Source: Acidobacteriota bacterium
GTDB lineage: Bacteria; Acidobacteriota; Blastocatellia; Chloracidobacteriales; Chloracidobacteriaceae
NCBI GenBank assembly: GCA_016208495.1
Contig: JACQXX010000048.1
Location: forward strand, 20,628 to 84,627
Reading direction: 5' to 3'
DNA: 64,000 nt
Part shown: positions 1-6,545 of the stretch, piece after piece
Layout of the letters: each line of letters starts with the position of its first letter
Numbering within the stretch: position 1 is the stretch's first letter
Position numbers and translations under genes: made by a program
Notes under the pieces: model-generated
The model's database searches: none
What the model was told of the DNA's origin: nothing
What the model saw: the letters and a program-made list of their open reading frames with translations, nothing else

Positions 1-633
1 AAAGCCATCATCGCAACTGGTTGCCAGCCAGCCGCTTCGGTCAAATTCGACACAGTTGCCGCTTCCGCCATACTCCATATCCCGGAGTAACCGGGTGCCA
101 TCGCTCATTCGATAAACACGCAACCCGCTGCCGCTCCCCATCAAGACTGCCAGCCGGTCGCCATTGTGCGAAAATGCAAGGTGATGCACGACATCCGGCA
201 ACCCGGTCACCCGCGTGACGAGTTTTCCAGTTGTTCGCTCAAACAAATACACCGAATGGCGGGCCTCCCAGGAAAAACCGGTCCAGCCGCCGACGGCAAT
301 CAGTTCGCCATCTGGAGACATCGCAACGGCATAGACCCGACCTTCGTTTTCCGCGCCAATCGGTACCTGAAGCACTCGCAGGAGACGCCCCGTCGCCAGT
401 TCCCAGACACGCGCGGTCTTGTCGTCCGAACCCGTCACCAGGTAGCGCTGTTGGGCATCCACGCCAATCCTTCGAATGGCCGCCGTGTGCATCCCGGTTT
501 CAAGTCGAAGCACCGGTTCGGGTTGAACTGGCTGTGTTTGTGCCCAGCCGAAATCACCAGTTCCAGTCAACATGAGAACGGCAACGCACGCCAGTCGTGC
601 GACCCGCAAAATATGCCAGGAACGAAGCGTCAT
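1..633 (-). CDS. WD40-repeat exported protein (3' end beyond window)
   Basis: The frame starts at ATG 633-631 and stays open to base 1, giving 211 residues with the C-terminus cut off by the window edge. A good ribosome site (AGGAGG, 640-645) lies six to seven bases upstream. The N-terminus is a signal peptide (hydrophobic LACVAVLMLTGTG, then GWAQT as a likely cleavage region). Propeller-type repeats follow, with WD40-style blades such as VTGSDDKTARVWELATG, AVAMSPDGELIAVGG and AFSHNGDRLAVLMGSGSGLRVY. WD40 proteins are scaffolds and have no predicted catalysis. Exported copies are common in Acidobacteriota and Planctomycetota. The partner is unknown. Confidence 0.85.
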   Translation of the reverse strand, partial: MTLRSWHILRVARLACVAVLMLTGTGDFGWAQTQPVQPEPVLRLETGMHTAAIRRIGVDAQQRYLVTGSDDKTARVWELATGRLLRVLQVPIGAENEGRVYAVAMSPDGELIAVGGWTGFSWEARHSVYLFERTTGKLVTRVTGLPDVVHHLAFSHNGDRLAVLMGSGSGLRVYRMSDGTRLLRDMEYGGSGNCVEFDRSGWLATSCDDGF

Positions 634-955
634 AAGCTGCCTCCTGTGTGTCGTGATGCATTCGCCTCGGTCATCAAGCGCGAATGTCAAAAGCCTGGTC
701 CAGGAGCCAACGGCAAGCGCTTTGGAATGAAGCATTCCAAAGATGGCTCAAAACAAATTGTGTGAACAAACTCAGTGAAAGTGGTTGCGATTGGCGGGAG
801 GGAGGCAATCAGAGGTGATGTTCCCTCACACCGTTTTGATGGCAGGGAGTGGGTGAGCGAAAATCATACTCCAAAAAAATCGAGGAAATTGTAAAAATTT
901 TCAATTGATTGAATTTACATATAAGCGAAATAGTCAAATAGCGAAGTAGAAAAAA

Positions 956-1206
956 CTCCATTGCGGAAAGATCGCCTGGGCTTGACAGCTCCCGCCCGGA
1001 GGGCGCCGGAAAGTAGCCGGTGGTTTGCCGCTTTGGGCACACCACCGGATCTCGGTTCGATTCTTTTCGCGCCCGGATGGGCGCTGGAAGATTGGTTTGA
1101 CAACGTGCCTCGGCCTGGATTCCGGTGGGTGCGCCTCAAAGCAGACTTCCACACCGGCTATTATCCGGCGCCTATCCAGGCGAAAACCAATCTTTCCACA
1201 CCGGAG
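956..1206. repeat. Inverted-repeat element, family A (degenerate copy)
   Basis: The ends CTCCATTGCGGAAAG (956-970) and CTTTCCACACCGGAG (1192-1206) are inverted repeats matching at 12 of 15 positions. The interior shares long stretches with the element at 51301-51477, for example CGCCCGGAGGGCGC and GCGCCCGGATGGGCGC. Short A-rich repeats (GCGAAATAG, AATAGCGAA) flank it in opposite orientations at 925-945 and 1211-1235. The rest of the spacer (634-955) is AT-rich upstream sequence of the WD40 gene with no gene seen. Confidence 0.7.
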
Positions 1207-1219
1207 ATTCACTATTTCG

Positions 1220-4033
1220 CTATTTTGCTCTTTCGCGACTTTGCTTCCTTCGGTTTGAAATCAAAATCGGAACGAAAAGCGTCAGCCAGCACAGGCTGGA
1301 TGCCAGCACGACAAACCATCCAGCCGCATTGGTTTCACCTAGAAAATCCAAACCAGTCGGGTAACACACCACCAGCATCAGAAGAAAATTCAGGGCAAGA
1401 ATCGCAATCACTCCGCGGGGTTCAATCTGAGTGGCTTTCAGGCCGACAACCGGTGCTATTTGTGGACATTCAAGATCAGGGAACAATTCTGAGCTTTGTG
1501 TGGCAGATGCAGGTAACTGATGCCATTGCGTGAGTTGTGCAATAAAATGAGCTAACGCTTGATTTACTTCAATATAGGAGCTGGCATTGAGTGTGGTTAC
1601 TGAAAACGTCCCTCCCTGATCCAGCTCCGGATCGTGCCAGGTGATATAAACCGGATCGGAGGAATGCCAGGGAAATTGGGACGGATGGAATTTGATTTCC
1701 AAGATTTGATCACGTCTGAGAGCAAACCGTGTTCGTTCTCCCGCATAAATCAACCGGTCTTCGGTCAAAAAGACAAAGCCGATGTCCCACGAATAGTCCC
1801 CATCATAGATCTGCCGGTCCGCCGAAGGAGAAAGTCCAACAAATGTTCCCTTGTATGTGTGCCACTCATTGTTTTCCTGGTTGAATCGTTGAGCCAGCAA
1901 CCGAGCCATGTGTGGATACCCGATCAAGGCCAGTCGGTTGAGCGCAACTCCGAAACAAAGCGGAATCACCACCAAACTGATCAGATACATTGGGAAAACC
2001 GACGTCCAGGCCAGATCCCGATAGGTCACAATGCCCCCTATCAACATCGGCAATCCCCAAATCATCCCCAGTTGAATCCATAAAACCCGGCGTGATTTTT
2101 GCCTGCGCAGGCTTGATGAAAAAATCAGGTTGGCCGGTTCATTCGTGTCGGCATGAAAGACTTCTGGCAATTCATACCGGTTTTCTGGCTCTCGATTGGA
2201 TTCAGCCAGCAATTCCTGCAAGTGTTCGCGCGGGATGCCGCCTTTCCAGGCAATCGCTTCAGCACGTTTGCGGGTCGAAGGATGCGTCAGGAGCTTTTCT
2301 CCGAATTGATTCCAATCCAGCGGCATCAGATTATGACGGGTGATTTCCTTGAGCGCGGTAATCATGGCCTGAGGATCTTTGGTCAATTCGACCGCTTCAG
2401 CATCAGCCGTAAATTCAAATCGCCGTGAGAGATAAAAATACCCCATCAAACAAACAAGCAATACGGCTGGCCTGACAACCCCTTGCGCGCCGGCCAGCGG
2501 GCCCGAAAGTTTGATAAAACTCCCGATGAAGACCGAAGCCACCACCGCCAGCATCAGCCCGGCAACCAGATAGTTGGGATGTTTATGTTTCAAGTGTCCA
2601 AGTTCATGGGCGACAATGGCATCAACTTCGCGGCGGCTGAGTCGGGAAACCAGATCTTCGCTCAATAAAACGTTCCCGCCGGCAACAGCAAACGCGTTGA
2701 TGAGCGGCTCTTTGGGCGAACTCAAGATGAAAATTTCTTTCACCTTCACTCCGGCCTGCGTCGCCAGTTCAAAAACCCGGTTGCGCAAATCTCCAGGGGT
2801 GAGAATGACCTGTTTGAGTCGCTTCAAACTATTGAGGACCAGTTGACCGATGAACCAAAACACCAGTGTCCCGCTGACGGCCATCAACGCCCAGAGGAAT
2901 TTCCGTGCTATCAATGAACTTATGGTTATGCCAAGTCCGGCCCACGTTACAAAGGAGAAGACGCTTTTTACAATGGCCAAAGTAACGACTTCACGCCGAC
3001 TCGCCTGGAGCTGTCGCATTCGGCTCACAACTGGAATAGTCAGGAGCTTGCAACCGAGTTCCACTAGCAAGGGCGGACCAACCAGAGTGATGATGACCAT
3101 CAATGTGTCATTGCGGGGTCTTCCGGTCAGAAAGGAAATCAGATTTCGGTCAATAACGGAATCCATCACTGACAGCCAGATCAACCAGTACCCGGCCATT
3201 GTCCATTCGACGAGGCGTTGGAGTTCAGCTCCGGCACGCGGCAGATTCTCCGTCACACGTTTTGCTTTCCGAAGTGACCAGATCACAAACCCAATGGGCA
3301 GCAAGATCAGCAACACCAGTGGTATCAATACTTTCAGAATATCCCATTTCTGGTATCCATACCGGAGCTGAATCGGTGGAATGAATACGGATGGAGCTTC
3401 CAGATTGAACTCCTTCTGGTAGGCCGTGAGATACGGGCTGACTTGCCGTAAGTCGAGGCCCTTCGCCTCGGAAAAGCTGATTGGCTTGTGGCTCAGGTAG
3501 ACATTCAGGGTTTTTAATTTGATCGCCCGGCAGGCAGTCACCAGCGGATTGAGGTCGAGTTGATACTGATTGGTCAACCCCGAACGCTGAAGGAGCGCAT
3601 CGCCTCTGGCTGAAAGGTGAATTGAGTATTTTTGAACTCGTTCGTGGACCTTCCCGATTTTCCCGCCAAACACCTGTTGAAACGGTTCAACCAGCGACGG
3701 TGCCTTTTCCGGAGGAAAACTCACATAGAGCGAAACATAGGTTTGACGTCCGCCAAAAGATTGATAGACGGTCAACGTCGCGGATGGAATCCGCTCGTTT
3801 TCCGGGATGTCTTCTTCATATTCCTCATCGCCTTCATAGGCTGATTCAGGGTCACTGGTATAGGCTGAGTCTTCCCATTCCTGATCCTGAAGTTCTTCCA
3901 AATCAGGGAGTTCCGGCTGCTGACGTGTCGGAGCGCATCCAGTCAAGCTAAAGCTGCCCCCAAGGAGCAACACCAAAATCAATAAAGTCGGCACTATCGG
4001 CCAGTTGGACCGGTTGAAAGCGGATTTCAGCAT
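1220..4033 (-). CDS. M48-family zinc metalloprotease, membrane lipoprotein
   Basis: About 937 residues from ATG 4033; a TTG four codons upstream is also possible. The N-terminus has a lipobox (hydrophobic stretch ending LTGC), then an acidic linker and a soluble domain to about residue 210. Membrane segments follow (for example LIPLVLLILLPIGFVIW). The M48 core carries the zinc motif HELGH at residues 476-480 and a downstream FTADAEA region that should supply the glutamate ligand. After further membrane segments there is a C-terminal region of about 200 residues not typical of HtpX, which is usually about 290 residues. The last codons (QSRERAK, stop) read into the GCGAAATAG-type repeat. Expected role: envelope protein quality control, with the C-terminal part unexplained. 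Confidence 0.85.
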   Translation of the reverse strand: MLKSAFNRSNWPIVPTLLILVLLLGGSFSLTGCAPTRQQPELPDLEELQDQEWEDSAYTSDPESAYEGDEEYEEDIPENERIPSATLTVYQSFGGRQTYVSLYVSFPPEKAPSLVEPFQQVFGGKIGKVHERVQKYSIHLSARGDALLQRSGLTNQYQLDLNPLVTACRAIKLKTLNVYLSHKPISFSEAKGLDLRQVSPYLTAYQKEFNLEAPSVFIPPIQLRYGYQKWDILKVLIPLVLLILLPIGFVIWSLRKAKRVTENLPRAGAELQRLVEWTMAGYWLIWLSVMDSVIDRNLISFLTGRPRNDTLMVIITLVGPPLLVELGCKLLTIPVVSRMRQLQASRREVVTLAIVKSVFSFVTWAGLGITISSLIARKFLWALMAVSGTLVFWFIGQLVLNSLKRLKQVILTPGDLRNRVFELATQAGVKVKEIFILSSPKEPLINAFAVAGGNVLLSEDLVSRLSRREVDAIVAHELGHLKHKHPNYLVAGLMLAVVASVFIGSFIKLSGPLAGAQGVVRPAVLLVCLMGYFYLSRRFEFTADAEAVELTKDPQAMITALKEITRHNLMPLDWNQFGEKLLTHPSTRKRAEAIAWKGGIPREHLQELLAESNREPENRYELPEVFHADTNEPANLIFSSSLRRQKSRRVLWIQLGMIWGLPMLIGGIVTYRDLAWTSVFPMYLISLVVIPLCFGVALNRLALIGYPHMARLLAQRFNQENNEWHTYKGTFVGLSPSADRQIYDGDYSWDIGFVFLTEDRLIYAGERTRFALRRDQILEIKFHPSQFPWHSSDPVYITWHDPELDQGGTFSVTTLNASSYIEVNQALAHFIAQLTQWHQLPASATQSSELFPDLECPQIAPVVGLKATQIEPRGVIAILALNFLLMLVVCYPTGLDFLGETNAAGWFVVLASSLCWLTLFVPILISNRRKQSRERAK

Positions 4034-4047
4034 AGATAATACCAATC

Positions 4048-4073
4048 AGGGTTCAGGGTTCAGGGTTCAGGGT
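4048..4073. repeat. GGGTTCA heptad array, short
   Basis: About 3.7 copies of the 7-bp unit, beginning 15 bases upstream of the metalloprotease start codon after an ATACCA motif. It runs straight into the inverted-repeat element at 4074. Confidence 0.9.
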
Positions 4074-4226
4074 ATATGCGCCAGGATAAGGGAAAAATAA
4101 ACTGTTTGTCATTTTTTTATGCCCCCTTGCCGGACTTGAACCTCGATCTGGCCGAGACCGTGGGCTTCGCACCACGGCTATTAAACGACGACCCTTCGGG
4201 CCTAAAATCCTTATCCTGGCGTTTAT
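4074..4226. repeat. Inverted-repeat element, family G
   Basis: The ends ATATGCGCCAGGATAAG (4074-4090) and CTTATCCTGGCGTTTAT (4210-4226) are inverted repeats. The interior contains GACCGTGGGCTTCGCACC and is a diverged, reverse-oriented relative of the element at 61033-61187. It fills most of the spacer 4034-4340, and no gene is seen there. Confidence 0.75.
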
Positions 4227-4340
4227 GGGATAGGGGATGGAATGAAGAAATTGATTGGTACCTGGTACTTAGTGCTTTGGAACCAATACCTTCGAAGAAC
4301 CCAGAACTAACCACTAATCACTAACCACTAAAAGGGTTCT

Positions 4341-4901
4341 TCATTCTTCCCGGCGCATTGATTCAAATTCGGCCATGGCTTGAAAGGCACGGCGGCGCAT
4401 TGAGTACTGCATTTTTTCTTCGGGAGACATTTCACCAAAAGTGCGGGTTTCTCCGTCGGGAATAAAAATCACATCCCAGCCAAATCCTTGATCACCTTTG
4501 GGATGGAGCGCAATTTGACCGTCAACCCGCCCGACAAATAGACTTAATTGCCCATCATACACAGCGACAATCGTTTTGGCCCAGGCTTTGCGCGTCGGAA
4601 ATGGGTCAAGCATCCGGCACATGCCCTCAACCTCAGCCCGTTTTAAGAACCATTTGACGAGCGCGCCCGGAAGTCCATTGAACGCTTCGAAATACAGCCC
4701 GGTGTCTTCAATCAGGACAGGTTTGCGGCCAATGGCTTGATAGGCATGGAGCGCCTTATGAACCACAACATCTTCGACATCCACCGCCTGGAGTTCCGGC
4801 AAGTCCAGATCACACCGCTGGAGCGAACGGCGCAGAATCAGTTCAGCTTCGCGGAGTTTGTTGTCGGATTGGGTGACAAAGGTATAGTTGATAGATGTCA
4901 T
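4341..4901 (-). CDS. rdgB: Non-canonical purine NTP pyrophosphatase (RdgB/HAM1/ITPA family)
   Basis: 186 residues. Enzymes of this family hydrolyse ITP, dITP and XTP to monophosphates and so keep deaminated purines out of nucleic acids. Seen here: an N-terminal VTQSDNKLREAE segment at the usual TGNxxK nucleotide-binding position, the EDTGLYFEAFNGLPG catalytic loop, and a C-terminal FGEMSPEEK block typical of the family. PGALVKWFL resembles the eukaryotic/archaeal ITPA form (PGxYIKWFL) more than E. coli RdgB. The first residue of the SGN/TGN motif is altered. No clear ribosome site is present; a GGTATTAT stretch and two GGGTTCA heptads (4914-4931) lie directly upstream. Confidence 0.85.
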   Translation of the reverse strand: MTSINYTFVTQSDNKLREAELILRRSLQRCDLDLPELQAVDVEDVVVHKALHAYQAIGRKPVLIEDTGLYFEAFNGLPGALVKWFLKRAEVEGMCRMLDPFPTRKAWAKTIVAVYDGQLSLFVGRVDGQIALHPKGDQGFGWDVIFIPDGETRTFGEMSPEEKMQYSMRRRAFQAMAEFESMRREE

Positions 4902-5232
4902 ATAATACCGTTTAGGGTTCAGGGTTCAGGGAAATACAGTTTTTTCAATGGTTTAGCCTTCGCATACGGCGAGGGTTTTGTTTTTGCGATTCCAGCCACT
5001 GATTTAAGGCTGAACGATCTTTGAGATCAAGCAAAGCATTTCCTCATTCCTTGGTGCAAGCCCGATTGGTGTCAGGAAGTGATAATAAAAGATTTCAGCA
5101 AGGACTTTGTCCTTTACTTCGTTCCAGGAAGGTTGGTTTTCGCCCGGATGGGCCCCTTTCACGTGCAGGTTTTTGATTGTCTCGGGAGTGGGACGAGGTC
5201 GGTTAAGATTTGGATTGAGCATCCTGAAAGGC

Positions 5233-5429
5233 TGCCGTTCGGATAGCCGGTCGGTTGCTCGGTTGCAGGGAGCTACCACCGGAAAAAGCGTTCGGTTCCC
5301 TCACCCTTCGGCGCTGCTTGCCCGCGCCCCGCAGGGCGCGGGCAAGCAACGCCGAAGGAAGATATGGGAACGGCATTCGTGACCGGTGGTAGGCCCAAAG
5401 CGGCCAACCGACCGGCTATCCGAACGGCA
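5233..5429. repeat. Long hairpin element, family D
   Basis: Perfect 25-bp inverted arms at 5233-5257 and 5405-5429 (TGCCGTTCGGATAGCCGG at the outer edge) enclose a GC-rich central palindrome around 5309-5356 with the core GCCCGCGCCC / GGGCGCGGGC. The same element occurs reversed at 34221-34409 with different central arms that still pair. It lies in the gene-poor spacer 4902-5912. The stretches 4932-5230 and 5430-5730 show no convincing gene. Confidence 0.85.
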
Positions 5430-5734
5430 ACGCTTCGCGGTGCAAAACTAAAAACCTACACGTGAAACAGTAACCCAGCCCCCACCAACCCAAGCCGCCA
5501 ATCGGCGAAAGAAGAAACCAATAGCAGATTTTGGTTTTACCATCAGAGCTTCCCACAGCACAATGGTTTGAACTACCAGTCCAGATGGTTTTGAAAAACT
5601 GACACCTGGATTTGTTTCCGGCCACTGGAAAAATTTACTTGATCAAAATGGTTCTTCAAGGTTAATACTAACCCCAGCCTATTTCCCATAAAACAGTCAA
5701 CCAATCTATAAGTCTTTTAGAAAAAGAATTCTTT

Positions 5735-5860
5735 GGAGTGCGGTGACTTGTCACCGCTTTCTCACGCCACGACTTGTCGTGGTCAACTAAGTCTCTGTCT
5801 CGCTAAAGGTTCCAGCGACAAGTCGCTGAGTAACAAAGCTGCAACAAGTTGCAGCACTCA
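5735..5860. repeat. Inverted-repeat element, family E
   Basis: It starts GGAGTGCGGTGACTTGTC and ends GCAACAAGTTGCAGCACTC, with small internal hairpins (GACAAGTCGC, CACGACTTGTCGTG). It is related to the 61-bp hairpin at 24383-24443. It runs in frame into the next gene, so the longer open frame starting near 5733 is repeat-derived and I do not accept that start. Confidence 0.65.
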
Positions 5861-5912
5861 CAAAAATATTCATCTAAGAAACTATAGCTTTGGAAAGGTC
5901 AAACTAAACTAC

Positions 5913-6464
5913 ATGCTCGTTCAAAATTTAAGCTCCCGGCATATTTCAAGAGGTGTTTGGACATCGCTGGCCACCTCCCTTCGATTAAACGGGATTTTGC
6001 CTGGTGGGTTGATTGATGAAATTGGAATGTACCGTAACCATCAACAGCTTTTTGTCAAAGTTTATAAAGAAGTCCATCACCCGCCAGGTGTCACAGTCAC
6101 AAATGGGACATATAGTTACGGAGAGATTACACTTCATCCTTGCTTTCATTGCACGTTTGGATTCCTGACCTTTACCTTACTTCATGAACTCATTCATGCC
6201 TGGGTTCATCAATTCCATCCACACTTGTATGATGGGTGGGATTCCTGCCAGATTGGCGATGAGTTTGCAGAAGAAGGCTACAAACAGTTAGGTGGTATTT
6301 ACCCTTCAAAAGAAATTTGTACTCGTTACAACCTGAGCATAAGTAAAGCACGCGTCCATCTGAAACATTTTGATGAATGGGTTCAACGGGTAACCTCAAA
6401 TGGAATTCAAAGTACAAAGACAGCCAGCAACAAAAGAGTCCTGACGTGGAACTCTTTGAAATAA
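5913..6464 (+). CDS. Putative HExxH zinc metallopeptidase (SprT-like?)
   Basis: 183 residues from ATG 5913; a 60-codon in-frame upstream extension comes from the repeat at 5735-5860. The only recognisable motif is LLHELIHAWVHQFHPH, a HExxH zinc-binding helix, followed by GDEFAEEGY, whose acidic residue could be a third ligand. The small size and position of HELIHAW fit an SprT/zincin-type fold but the match is weak. Upstream GGAAAGG (5892-5898) is rather far for a ribosome site. Substrate and location cannot be stated. The gene is richer in AT than its neighbours and sits alone between repeat-rich spacers, so recent acquisition is possible. Confidence 0.6.
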   Translation: MLVQNLSSRHISRGVWTSLATSLRLNGILPGGLIDEIGMYRNHQQLFVKVYKEVHHPPGVTVTNGTYSYGEITLHPCFHCTFGFLTFTLLHELIHAWVHQFHPHLYDGWDSCQIGDEFAEEGYKQLGGIYPSKEICTRYNLSISKARVHLKHFDEWVQRVTSNGIQSTKTASNKRVLTWNSLK

Positions 6465-6545
6465 AAGAGATTGTCCGAATCAATGGAATATGAATTGACT
6501 TTCTGAAATATCACTTTGATTTGAATTCTAAACCTCTTCTTCACT

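Noticed and set aside
166..765. Plus-strand open frame of about 200 codons
   Set aside because: Antisense to the WD40 gene, whose signal peptide, ribosome site and repeats are convincing.
961..1533. Long plus-strand open frame before and across the metalloprotease 3' end
   Set aside because: It lies in a family A repeat and antisense to the M48 gene, and the translation has no protein-like motifs.
5004..5279. Minus-strand frame of 91 codons
   Set aside because: Its first half is the family D repeat arm; the rest matches no family and has no ribosome site. It could be a decayed gene tail, but this cannot be supported.
5416..5625. Minus-strand frame of 69 codons with an aromatic-rich segment
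   Set aside because: It overlaps the family D arm, lacks a start signal and shows no recognisable domain.
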